DNA of 64,000 bases from NCBI RefSeq assembly GCF_000938305.1, contig NZ_JYMT01000038.1, forward strand, positions 256,136 through 320,135, given 5' to 3'. A program made the position numbers and the translations under genes. Of this stretch, positions 34,795 through 42,498 are shown piece after piece (position 1 is the first letter of the stretch; every line of letters begins with the position of its first letter). Under the pieces are notes generated by a model, which saw only the letters and a list, made by a program, of their open reading frames with translations, searched no databases and was not told the DNA's origin. Origin of the DNA: Bradyrhizobium sp. LTSP885. Lineage in GTDB: Bacteria; Pseudomonadota; Alphaproteobacteria; Rhizobiales; Xanthobacteraceae.

Positions 34795-35247
34795 TTAATC
34801 GTCGATCAGCCGCTTCAAGAGCCCGACGGCGGCGGCGAGCTCATCCTGCTCTCGGGGCGACAGCCGCGCGGTGATGGTGCGCGTCAGCCAATCCTGCCGC
34901 GCGGCGCGGCCGACCCGGATCCAGTCGCGGCAAGTGTCCGTCAGCGACATGATGGTTTGCCGGCCGTCTTCGGGATCGGGTTTACCGCTGACGAGCCCTG
35001 CGGCTTCGAGCGCTGATATTGCCGAACTCATCGACTGCGGGCGCATCCCTTCGGATCGGGCCAGGCTGGACACTGTCGCGGGGCCGGCCTTCTCGAGACG
35101 CAGCAGGACCGAGACCTGGGATGGTGTCAGGTCGCCATGATCGCCCTGCTCGCGAAGCCTGCGCTTCAGCTTTCCGATCAGCAAACGCAAATCTTCGGCC
35201 AACGCGGATGCGCGCGCCGGCCGGGGACGATCAGGTGAATTGCTCAT
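34795..35247 (-). CDS. MarR-family transcriptional regulator
   Basis: The 150-residue winged-helix regulator contains LTPSQVSVLLRLEKAGPATV and SSLARSEGMRPQSMSSAISA, LEAAGLVSGKPDPEDGRQT (recognition helix and wing). Its last hydrophilic residues precede isochorismatase, a small membrane protein and an MFS pump on the same strand. It is the first gene of that unit and probably an autorepressor that responds to a small aromatic ligand. A palindrome lies 35 bases upstream at 35282-35294. Confidence 0.92.
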   Translation of the reverse strand: MSNSPDRPRPARASALAEDLRLLIGKLKRRLREQGDHGDLTPSQVSVLLRLEKAGPATVSSLARSEGMRPQSMSSAISALEAAGLVSGKPDPEDGRQTIMSLTDTCRDWIRVGRAARQDWLTRTITARLSPREQDELAAAVGLLKRLIDD

Positions 35248-35281
35248 GCCGGAGTGGATAGCATATCTGAAGGTAAACTGT

Positions 35282-35294
35282 AAAGATTATCTTT
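35282..35294. promoter_or_regulatory. Candidate MarR operator
   Basis: AAAGAT-T-ATCTTT is a perfect 6-bp inverted repeat around one base, in an AT-rich patch 35 bases upstream of the marR start. Location and symmetry fit autoregulation. No second copy was found. Confidence 0.35.
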
Positions 35295-35433
35295 GCAGAT
35301 TAGCTGCCGAACGAGTCGGCCAGCCGCGCGTTGCTGCCGCCCCGGCGACGGATCGCTTTCAGGCCGGACCAAAGTTGCGTGACTGAACGTGATGGAGGCG
35401 ACCGCCGGCCGCCAGGAGCGCGAAGCCTGCGCG

Positions 35434-35721
35434 CTACCAGATGACCACAGCGCAGATCACCGCGAGCGGTACCACGGCAAGGCCGATCGGAACCCAGTTG
35501 CGCATGTCGGCGGGATTCCGCGAATATCGGAAGATCTGGAAGGCCACGAAGATGCAGACGGTGGCGCCGAGGATGATACGGAACAGATCGGCAGGCGTGT
35601 CGTATGCCGTCCACAGGCTTTCATTCTGCGGCGTGGCCACCCGGGCCGTTACCGCCACGACGACGATCAGAAACAGCGTCCGTAGAACGAGACCGAGGAA
35701 ACGCATGGGCGTGTCATCCAT
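35434..35721 (-). CDS. Small membrane protein, unknown function
   Basis: The 95-residue product begins MDDTPMRFLGLVLRTLFLIV and has three hydrophobic helices (FLGLVLRTLFLIVVVAVTA, IILGATVCIFVAFQIF, GLAVVPLAVICAVVIW) with a linker NPADMRNWVPI. The start at 35721 leaves the initial helix near the N-terminus; the frame opens to 35814 but the added part is not hydrophobic. I recognise no named family. Confidence 0.6.
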   Translation of the reverse strand: MDDTPMRFLGLVLRTLFLIVVVAVTARVATPQNESLWTAYDTPADLFRIILGATVCIFVAFQIFRYSRNPADMRNWVPIGLAVVPLAVICAVVIW

Positions 35722-35916
35722 CACTCTCTTCGAGTCAAGATATAGCACGGCTCTGACGATAAAGTAAGCATCTGCACAGCTTTGTGCAGTGCGATGCACG
35801 ATGACGCGCGGCATCGCCAGTCTCGCTGGACGCGACGACCCGACCGCCCGGCGACGATCACGACCAATCTGATCGCCGGGCTCGCCTATGTCCCGTGCGG
35901 AAGTGGCGTCTCTATT

Positions 35917-36261
35917 TTAGGGCATGAGTTGGGAAAGCGTGCGGCCGTCCTGCCCGCTCGCCCCAGCGTCCGTTGGATCGGCATGGACTTCGCGCGCCCG
36001 CTGCGTTGCCGTCGCATAGCGCGCCGTCGCGCTGATGTTGATCAGGCCTGCGCGCGCGAGCCCGAGGACGGCCCGCCGTGAATGAAACGGTCCCGACTTG
36101 CTCGCGGCATATCCACGCGGATAGAGCTGCAGACGGCCGGTGAGCGCGGCGTAGAGTGCCGCTTTCTGCGTCCCGCTCAGGCGAAAGCGCTTCACAGGCT
36201 TTGCCGCGTCGGCCAAAATGGGCGGCGCCGTGCGCGACAATTTTCGTGGCGCGACCCTCAT
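35917..36261 (-). CDS. Hypothetical basic protein, 114 aa
   Basis: The frame encodes a basic, Ala/Arg-rich protein with KRFRLSGTQKAALYAALTGR and SRRAVLGLARAGLINISATA. A winged-helix-like fold is possible but I cannot support it by eye. The flanking regions 35722-35916 and 36262-36448 hold no recognisable gene. Codon composition is similar to the neighbours. It could be real or spurious. Confidence 0.4.
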   Translation of the reverse strand: MRVAPRKLSRTAPPILADAAKPVKRFRLSGTQKAALYAALTGRLQLYPRGYAASKSGPFHSRRAVLGLARAGLINISATARYATATQRAREVHADPTDAGASGQDGRTLSQLMP

Positions 36262-36448
36262 CCGTCAGCTCACTCCGGTCGATTGGCGCGGCCTCATCGG
36301 CGCGGCCCGGCTGGCATCGGCACGTGGCACTTTCACAGCCCGCACGATTTTGCTCGCCAATGAAATCAGAACCGCATTTCCAGCGGCGGCGGCACCTGAC
36401 GAAAGTCAGGATCGATCATGACGAAAGTCATATTCGTTTGCGGCCGCC

Positions 36449-37570
36449 ATGGGCTTACGCCAGAGTGGGGCGCTCGCTTCGAGCTTATTTGGGCAACGAA
36501 TGATCGACCTGAGCGCGGATTTGATTCCGGCCGCAGAGGCAGATGTCATCGGTCTCGCCGTCATCGGCGCCGACAGAGCGATGGTGCGGAAAATCGGGCG
36601 CCTGGTCGAATGGCTGCCCGCGATCGGCGCCGATTGCTGCGAGTGTGTATTGCTGGTCGGAATGGAGGCCGAATTTAAAGCCCTCACTGATGGACAGCGG
36701 GACATGATCGCGCTCGCGGGCGTGCGCGGCGCATCGCCGGGGCTGACGCAACCGGTGACCGCCGTCGTGCTCTGGAATAGCGAGCGGTCGCACTACTTCG
36801 TCATCGCAATGCCCGATTTCGCGGCGCGTCAGGTCGAAACGCTGCTCGGAAGCGAACGCCGAGCCCGGCGCCTGATGGAGCAGCAGCTCGAGGCGGCGAG
36901 CGCCGAGGTGCGCTTTGCCTCGCTGGCGCGCACCCGGCTTCGCCTGGCGCGCGACCTGCACGATACGCTGGTTCATTCGATCGTGGCGCTGCTGACCCAG
37001 ATCCGGCTGATCCGGCACTATCTGTCGACCGATCCGACGCGTCTCGCGGACAGCCTTGCGACTGCGGAAGACGCGGCTGCGAGCGGCCTCGTGCGGGCGC
37101 GCGATGCCATTGCCCGCCTGCGTATGCCCGACGACCTCAAGATCGACCCGGACGTCGAAGGATTGCTGACCGACTTTACCGAACGCAGCGGCATTGACGT
37201 CTCGACCGAGATCGACGAGCGGGCGCGCGACGGGTTGCGCGATTGCGCACTGACGGTTCAACGCGTGCTCAGCGAGGCGCTGCGCAACGTTCAGACCCAC
37301 GCCAGGGCGCGGCGTGTCTGGTTTCGTGCCTTCGAGGCGCCGGCGGCGGTCGGCCGCAAACTCGTCGTCGAAATCCGCGATGATGGCTGCGGCTTCGATC
37401 CGGCCGTGCCTGCGCCCGGACATTTCGGATTGCTTGGAATGGCTGAATTTGCTGAACTTGTCGGCGGAGACTGTTCGGTCGAGAGCGCGCCGGGGCAGGG
37501 GACGCTGGTCCGGATCTCGCTACCGGTGGCGGTGCCGCCAGCGGCACCGTCGGGCGTGTTGGCCGATTGA
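36449..37570 (+). CDS. NarL-type sensor histidine kinase (HisKA_3)
   Basis: The protein is up to 373 residues, with a possible start at Met18 (36500). A cytoplasmic input region of about 140 residues without clear membrane segments is followed by a coiled coil, then the HisKA_3 motif RLRLARDLHDTLVHSIVALL with the phospho-His in RDLHDT. The ATPase portion has SEALRNVQTHARARRV and IRDDGCGFDP, then GLLGMAEFAELVGG. The stop overlaps the start region of the response regulator gene, so kinase and regulator form a pair. Confidence 0.9.
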   Translation: MGLRQSGALASSLFGQRMIDLSADLIPAAEADVIGLAVIGADRAMVRKIGRLVEWLPAIGADCCECVLLVGMEAEFKALTDGQRDMIALAGVRGASPGLTQPVTAVVLWNSERSHYFVIAMPDFAARQVETLLGSERRARRLMEQQLEAASAEVRFASLARTRLRLARDLHDTLVHSIVALLTQIRLIRHYLSTDPTRLADSLATAEDAAASGLVRARDAIARLRMPDDLKIDPDVEGLLTDFTERSGIDVSTEIDERARDGLRDCALTVQRVLSEALRNVQTHARARRVWFRAFEAPAAVGRKLVVEIRDDGCGFDPAVPAPGHFGLLGMAEFAELVGGDCSVESAPGQGTLVRISLPVAVPPAAPSGVLAD

Positions 37571-37608
37571 GCCCGCCGGCCGCCCGGGGACGACTGGTGT
37601 TCGAGAGG

Positions 37609-38277
37609 ATGATGGAGCCCGTGAGCAATATCGAGAAGGTGCGGGTGCTGATCGCCGAGGATCAGGCGCTGATCAGGGAAGGTATCGCCACACTCCTCGC
37701 TCAACAGAACGACGACTTCGAGATGCTCCCCGGTGCCGCCGATGGCGAGCAGGCGATCGAATTCGCACGGCGATACCGGCCGGACGTCATCCTGATGGAC
37801 CTGCAGATGCCGCGCGTCGACGGCATTGCCGCAACCCAGCGGATCCTGCGCGAGCTGCCGCGGACCCATGTCGTCGTGCTGACGACGTTCGAGACCAACG
37901 ATCTGATCTTCGAAGCCGTCAGCGCGGGCGCCAAGGCGTATCTCCTGAAGGACGCCAGGATCGACGAAATCGCGACGACAATCCGTGCGGTGATGAAGGG
38001 ACAGTCGGGACTTTCGCCCGGGGTGGCGGCGCGTATCCTCGACGAGTTCAAGCGGCTGCGCGGCCCGCGCGCATCGGCCAAGCTGCCGGTGCGCGACGGC
38101 TTGACGGCGCGGGAGAATGAAATTCTCACGCTGATCGTCGAGGGCAAGAGCAACACCGAGATCGGCGAGCGGCTGCATTTGGCTGAGGGGACCGTGAAGA
38201 ACTATGTCAGCGCGATCCTGGAGAAGTGTCAGGTCAAGAACCGCACGGAACTCGCAATAAAGGCAATCACTTACTGA
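37609..38277 (+). CDS. LuxR/NarL-family response regulator
   Basis: About 222 residues (the start may instead be the GTG at 37621). The receiver domain has acidic residues in LIAEDQALIRE, the phospho-acceptor Asp in VILMDLQMPRVDG, and Lys in AYLLKDARIDE. The C-terminal LuxR helix-turn-helix contains LTARENEILTLIVEGKSNTE and IGERLHLAEGTVKNYVSAIL. It pairs with the histidine kinase encoded directly upstream. Targets are unknown. Confidence 0.93.
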   Translation: MMEPVSNIEKVRVLIAEDQALIREGIATLLAQQNDDFEMLPGAADGEQAIEFARRYRPDVILMDLQMPRVDGIAATQRILRELPRTHVVVLTTFETNDLIFEAVSAGAKAYLLKDARIDEIATTIRAVMKGQSGLSPGVAARILDEFKRLRGPRASAKLPVRDGLTARENEILTLIVEGKSNTEIGERLHLAEGTVKNYVSAILEKCQVKNRTELAIKAITY

Positions 38278-38435
38278 AATAATCTGGTGAGCCCTGCACC
38301 GCGCCGGCACAACCTGCCGCTGATTGCTCGCCTTTTGTTGTGCCGCGCTGCCGAAATTCGCTATAAGATTGTTCCAGATTTGTTTTTTGGCACGCAACGG
38401 GTTTGCGTAGCTTCGGATATTAGCAGGGAACGACC

Positions 38436-38816
38436 ATGAAGGGCACCGAGCGCCAGGCCAAGGGCACGGATGGACTGGCAAATACCGTAGCTGCAAATAC
38501 CGTAGCTGCAGGTAACGGAGCGGATGGAGCGGTGCATGGCGCTGCGACAATCGATCAGGTCCGCGACCTCTTGTTCGGCGGCGCGCAACGGTCGATCGAA
38601 GGCAATCTGGCGGGCCTGCGTGAGGAGATGCTTGCGTCCCTCAAGCAGATGCAGGCGGACTTTGCCAACGAGCTCGCAGCCGTTCAGGCGAGGGTCTCGG
38701 ACCTCGAGCGCGACACCGAGCAGAAGCGGCTCGAGTCGCTGAAGGATATCGGTGCGGCCATCTCGCAGCTCGGCGCGGCCGTCAGCGGATTGGGATCCAG
38801 CCGCTCGGGCAAATAG
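38436..38816 (+). CDS. Coiled-coil protein of the GTPase cluster
   Basis: The 126-residue protein has a low-complexity N-terminus in which NTVAA occurs twice in tandem (a 15-bp direct repeat of AATACCGTAGCTGCA at about 38480-38510). The motif ATIDQVRDLLFGGAQRSIEG follows, then a long coiled coil (about residues 50-120; REEMLASLKQMQADFANELA, and VSDLERDTEQKRLESLK). The I-x-Q-x-R-x-L-L-F motif is repeated in the next protein's N-terminus. Its stop lies one base before the start of the OmpA-tailed gene, so the two are one transcript. No named family is recognised. Confidence 0.75.
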   Translation: MKGTERQAKGTDGLANTVAANTVAAGNGADGAVHGAATIDQVRDLLFGGAQRSIEGNLAGLREEMLASLKQMQADFANELAAVQARVSDLERDTEQKRLESLKDIGAAISQLGAAVSGLGSSRSGK

Positions 38817-38817
38817 C

Positions 38818-40569
38818 ATGGCAGCCGCTGCCGGCCAGAATCGCGAGATCGAGCAGCTCAGGACATTGCTGTTTCAGCCGGAGGCGGTGCGGCTGGAGTC
38901 GCTGGAAACCGACCTCGCGTCGCTTCAACAGTATGTCGGCAACGCCGATCGCCTGGAGACGGCAACCGCTGATATCCTGGTCGCGGCGTTGGAGCGGGCC
39001 GAGGTCAATCGTCCGCGCGAACTCGCCAACGCCATCGCGCCCACCGTGGTCTCCGCGATCAGGAGCGAGATCAGGAATTCGCGCGAGCTGATGGTCGAGG
39101 CGCTCTACCCGATCGTCGGCCGGCTGGTCAGCGCCGCGGTGGCGAATTCTTTCAGGGAAACGCTGGCGTCGCTCGAGCAGCGCATCAACGCGCTGACATC
39201 AGCCCAATTGTGGGTGGGGCGCATCAAGTCGCTGGTCACGGGCCGCCCGATCAGCGAGTTCGTGCTGACGGACAATCCGCCGCGGGTGAACCGGCTCCTG
39301 ATCATCGAGCGCGGCAACGGCCGGCTGGTGGCGGACTGGAAGCGCGACGAAACCCCCGATGAGCGCGCCGACCTGCTCAGCGCGATGGTCGCGGCGATCC
39401 TGGAATTTTCCGTTCAGGCGCTCGCCGGCGAAGGCAATCTGCAAACGCTCGATTTCGGCGGACGCGAGATCGCGCTCCGCGCCTCGCCCCGCTTCATCCT
39501 CGCGGCGCAATGCCTCGGCCCGCTGCGTCCCGCCGACAATGCCAGGATCAATTCGCTGTTCTTCGATGCGATCGAGAGCATCGACCGCGGCGCGACCTGC
39601 GATCGCGCGATGCTTGCAAATTTGGCGACGTCGATCGAAGCCGATGATGCTCCTCGCAAGGCAACGAGCCGGCGCGGCAAGGTCATCCTGTTCGGCCTGC
39701 TGACGCTCGCCGTGGCGGCGCTGGTCTGGTTCGCCTGGATCTCGGTGACGAGGGGCCTGCTGGAGCGGCGGACGCAAGCTGCGCTGGAGCAGTTCGCGGC
39801 GAAGCAGCCGCTGCTGGCTTCGTTTCCACTTCGGCTCGATTTCGATCACGGCAACCGAAGCGTGGCGGTCTCCGGCATCGAGCCGAGCCAGCTGGAGACC
39901 GCACCGCTGATCGATGCGCTTGGCTCAGCGGCGTCGCCGTACCGGATCGTCGACCGGATCGGCGTCGTGTCCGGACCCGAGCAGTTGGCTGCATCGCAAG
40001 CTTCGGTCGCAGCCGTGCAGCAGTCGCTCGCGCGCCTGCAGGCGAGCCTCGACCAGATGCGCGACGCGATGTCAGAGCAATCGAAGTCGGGCGACCGGCA
40101 ATATGCCGGGCTGAACGGGCAATATGACAAGCTCGGCGAACAGTACGCCAAACTGGGCGAGCAATATGCCGCGCTGCAGTCCGTCGTCGACGGTCCGGCC
40201 GCGCAGCTCGATCGTTTCATCGCCTCGACGGCGGTCTTCTTCACCAACAACTCCGACGAATTCCTCGACAACGATCAGGCCGAGCAGCAGATTCGTGAGC
40301 TTGCCGGATTGCTGGCGAAGAACGATCTCAGGGTTCGAATCGTCGGATATGCCGACCAGAGCGGCACCGAGGGCACCAACAGGACGCTCGGGCGCAAGCG
40401 GGCGGAGCAAGTGACGCGGAGATTGACGGCGCTCGGGGTCGAGCCGGCACGGCTGATCCTGGTGTCGCGCGCGGCGACACTGCCGATCACCGACAAGCTC
40501 GACACCACGATCGGCGGCAACCGCCGGGTGTCGTTCGAAAACGTCTATCGATCCGAAATGTCCCGCTGA
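38818..40569 (+). CDS. Inner-membrane protein with cytosolic GTPase-linked domain and OmpA tail
   Basis: 583 residues from ATG 38818. The layout by rough residue is: 11-60 coiled coil starting IEQLRTLLFQPEAVRLESLE; 61-135 amphipathic helices (ANAIAPTVVSAIRSEIRNSR, LMVEALYPIVGRLVSAAVAN); 140-255 an alpha/beta domain that could be longin/roadblock-like (VLTDNPPRVNRLLIIERGNG, LQTLDFGGREIALR); one transmembrane helix at about 288-310; a BON-like periplasmic part (about 320-385); a heptad stretch with YxxLxxQ repeats (428-454); and an OmpA C-terminal domain at about 465-575 (FTNNSDEFLDND, VRIVGYADQSGTEGTNRTLG, RRVSFE). The tail should bind peptidoglycan. The stop overlaps the GTPase start by one base. 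Similar proteins occur with Ras-like GTPases in other bacteria; the exact function is unknown. Confidence 0.82.
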   Translation: MAAAAGQNREIEQLRTLLFQPEAVRLESLETDLASLQQYVGNADRLETATADILVAALERAEVNRPRELANAIAPTVVSAIRSEIRNSRELMVEALYPIVGRLVSAAVANSFRETLASLEQRINALTSAQLWVGRIKSLVTGRPISEFVLTDNPPRVNRLLIIERGNGRLVADWKRDETPDERADLLSAMVAAILEFSVQALAGEGNLQTLDFGGREIALRASPRFILAAQCLGPLRPADNARINSLFFDAIESIDRGATCDRAMLANLATSIEADDAPRKATSRRGKVILFGLLTLAVAALVWFAWISVTRGLLERRTQAALEQFAAKQPLLASFPLRLDFDHGNRSVAVSGIEPSQLETAPLIDALGSAASPYRIVDRIGVVSGPEQLAASQASVAAVQQSLARLQASLDQMRDAMSEQSKSGDRQYAGLNGQYDKLGEQYAKLGEQYAALQSVVDGPAAQLDRFIASTAVFFTNNSDEFLDNDQAEQQIRELAGLLAKNDLRVRIVGYADQSGTEGTNRTLGRKRAEQVTRRLTALGVEPARLILVSRAATLPITDKLDTTIGGNRRVSFENVYRSEMSR

Positions 40570-41069
40570 TGCTTACCGCAAAGGTCATGCTGCTCGGCGA
40601 TATGGGGGTCGGCAAGACGTCGATCCTGTATCGCCTCGTCTACGACCGCTTCGAGGGACAGTACAAATCGACGCTCGGCGTCGAAATCCTGAGCCATGAC
40701 GTTGCACCCGCCGACGGCAGCGATCCGATGCGGCTTGTGCTGTGGGACACCGACGGCGATTTCGGCACCCAGATCTTCGACACCGTCTATGTCACCGGTG
40801 CGTCGGCCGCCATCATCGTATCAGACGTCACGCGGCCGCAGACGGTGACGCGCATGGTCGAGCTGGTCCACGGCTTCGAGGCCCGGTTCCCGGGCAGGCC
40901 GTACCGGGCGCTTCTCAACAAGATCGATCTTCCGCAAGCCGCGGGAAGTGCCGGCCAGATCGGCGAGCTCGCCAAGTCGAACGTCAGATCGGTGAGCGCA
41001 AAGACCGGCGTCGGCATCGCGGAAAGCTTTGCCGAACTCGCCCAAATCATCCGCCGTCGGCAGCTTTGA
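40569..41069 (+). CDS. Rab/Ras-like small GTPase
   Basis: The 166-residue single-domain GTPase has all five G motifs: G1 GDMGVGKTS (residues 10-18), G2 Thr35 (STLGVEI), G3 WDTDGD (59-64), G4 NKID (117-120) and G5 SAKT (143-146). The pattern follows eukaryotic Rab/Ras rather than Era/FtsY. The G3 motif is unusual: Rab has WDTAGQ, and the Gln that positions water is Asp here. No C-terminal prenylation Cys is present. It overlaps the OmpA-tailed gene by one base, so they are certainly co-translated and probably partners. Confidence 0.9.
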   Translation: MLTAKVMLLGDMGVGKTSILYRLVYDRFEGQYKSTLGVEILSHDVAPADGSDPMRLVLWDTDGDFGTQIFDTVYVTGASAAIIVSDVTRPQTVTRMVELVHGFEARFPGRPYRALLNKIDLPQAAGSAGQIGELAKSNVRSVSAKTGVGIAESFAELAQIIRRRQL

Positions 41070-41084
41070 ATCAGGATATCTCCC

Positions 41085-41140
41085 CGTCATTGCGAGCCAA
41101 CGGGTCGCGCGAATGCGCGCCCCGTTGGCTCGCAATGACG
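41085..41140. repeat. Palindromic repeat after the GTPase gene
   Basis: CGTCATTGCGAGCCAACGGG pairs with CCCGTTGGCTCGCAATGACG around a GC-rich centre with alternating GCGC. It lies 16 bases after the GTPase stop and would form a long hairpin there, a plausible end of the three-gene unit. Confidence 0.8.
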
Positions 41141-41182
41141 GATGGTGAGGGGCTCGCTCGATATGCACTGATATCGATTGGT

Positions 41183-41233
41183 GTCAGCCGCCCCGACCTC
41201 TCGGGGCTGGCGAATCGCGTCGGAGCGGCTGAC
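41183..41233. repeat. Nested inverted repeat in the 41.1-41.5 kb intergenic region
   Basis: The arms GTCAGCCGC and GCGGCTGAC lie at the ends, with inner pairing of CCCCGA and TCGGGG. It is in the 447-base gap between the GTPase gene and the DUF3597 gene. The rest of that gap (41234-41516) holds no gene I can support. Confidence 0.5.
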
Positions 41234-41516
41234 TTCACCACGCGTGGGGCGCGCGATGAACAGTTCTCGCCAGTCGGATAGCGTGACCTGTCCGGCCTCG
41301 GTGCCGGAGTTCGAGGCCGCGCTGGCGAGTTCATGCAAGCATGCATTCCGAGACGCATCGTCGACTCGCGACCACGCGCTTGCGACCAAATTGCACCACG
41401 CCGCCGAACCTTCCGGAAGTGACGAAGGTCATCTTCCGCCCGCATTGCGCCCTGCCTATCGTCCGTTCCATCGCCGGACCAGGAGCAGGTACCGGGCGAG
41501 AACAGGAGCGAAGATC

Positions 41517-41927
41517 ATGAGCGTGTTTGGAAGCATCATGGGTGCAATCTTTGGCCACGGCTCGGCCCAGGCCAAGACGCCGCCGACGGCAACGACCACT
41601 GCGGGGACCGCTGGCGTGTCGCCGACTGCCTCCACACCTGCCGCAGCGCCCGGCGCGGCTCCGGCGCAAGCCGTCGATGTCGCAGCGATCGTCGACAAGG
41701 CCGCTGCTGCCACGGGCGAACGGCTCGACTGGCGGACCTCGATCGTCGACCTGATGAAGGCGCTCGGGCTCGACAGCAGCCTTGCGGCGCGTAAGCAGCT
41801 TGCGCAGGAGCTGAACTACACCGGCGATACCAGCAACTCGGCCGCCATGAATGTCTGGCTGCATCAGCAGGTCATGGCCAAGCTCGCCGCCAACGGCGGA
41901 AAGCTGCCGAGCGATATCAAGGTCTAG
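41517..41927 (+). CDS. DUF3597-family protein
   Basis: The 136-residue protein begins MSVFGSIMGAIFGHGSAQAK, then a Pro/Thr/Ala-rich linker (about residues 20-52), then a DUF3597 domain: VDVAAIVDKAAAATGERLDW, SIVDLMKALGLDSSLAARKQ, LAQELNYTGDTSNSAAMNVW. The start at 41517 gives the conserved family N-terminus. The domain is often annotated as LysM-associated or of unknown function; no enzymatic motif is seen. Confidence 0.85.
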   Translation: MSVFGSIMGAIFGHGSAQAKTPPTATTTAGTAGVSPTASTPAAAPGAAPAQAVDVAAIVDKAAAATGERLDWRTSIVDLMKALGLDSSLAARKQLAQELNYTGDTSNSAAMNVWLHQQVMAKLAANGGKLPSDIKV

Positions 41928-41961
41928 GCGTCTCGACGAAATCGAAACGGGAGAGCAGGGC

Positions 41962-42174
41962 ATGGCAAAGGCACGCAAGGGTCTCGACGGCCGTCATCGC
42001 GACAAGACCGGCAGGATCGAACGCAAGCACGGCAACACCGAGGTCGCCGCGCTGCGCAAGAAGTATGGTGAGAGTTTTGCCGAAGGACGCCGCAAGGACA
42101 TGATGCTCAAGACCTTGCTCAAGGAGACAGGGTCGAGCTCGCTGCACGATTACCTGCGGCATCACCACAAATAA
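41962..42174 (+). CDS. Small basic hypothetical protein
   Basis: A 70-residue protein starting MAKARKGLDGRHRDKTGRIE, with KKYGESFAEGRRKDMMLKTL and a His-rich C-terminal end (YLRHHHK). It is highly basic and probably cytoplasmic. A good ribosome-binding site (GGGAGAGCAGGG) lies upstream. I do not recognise it; the frame opens at 41851 but that part overlaps the DUF3597 gene. Confidence 0.65.
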   Translation: MAKARKGLDGRHRDKTGRIERKHGNTEVAALRKKYGESFAEGRRKDMMLKTLLKETGSSSLHDYLRHHHK

Positions 42175-42243
42175 GCCCGGCGAAGGCGCCGCGCAGACAC
42201 GACCGCCGACGCGGGTCATGCTGCCTGCACTGGAGCGATAGCC

Positions 42244-42471
42244 ATGACAGACAAGGTCAAGCTGCCCCGAAAACTCTCCCAGGAGCCCGGCGGGCCGGCA
42301 CCGCTTCGGCCGAGCCACAAGCGGATCATCGAGGAGTTGGACCGTTGGGCCAACAGTCCAGGTCTTCAGCCTCCAAGCCTTCAACCTCCGAGCCTTCAAC
42401 CTCCAAGCCTTCAACCGCCGACGACGGGCGGCGTGAAAAAAGGTGAGGGCAGAGCACGCTCGCACATGTGA
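42244..42471 (+). CDS. Short protein with SLQPP pentapeptide repeats
   Basis: The 75-residue product reads MTDKVKLPRKLSQEPGGPAP, then a helix-like KRIIEELDRWAN, then a tract of about four consecutive [SG]LQPP units encoded by a 15-bp tandem repeat at about 42360-42420. The end is Gly/Lys/Arg-rich. No family is recognised. The repeat number probably varies between strains. Confidence 0.55.
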   Translation: MTDKVKLPRKLSQEPGGPAPLRPSHKRIIEELDRWANSPGLQPPSLQPPSLQPPSLQPPTTGGVKKGEGRARSHM

Positions 42472-42498
42472 CGAAGAGCAGGCGGCGACGGTCGTTCC

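Noticed and set aside
38470-38515. The NTVAA direct repeat as a CRISPR or regulatory array
   Set aside because: There are only two units, without spacers, and they are within a reading frame.
42360-42425. The 15-bp SLQPP repeat as a CRISPR array
   Set aside because: The units are contiguous and in frame, with no spacers and no cas genes nearby.
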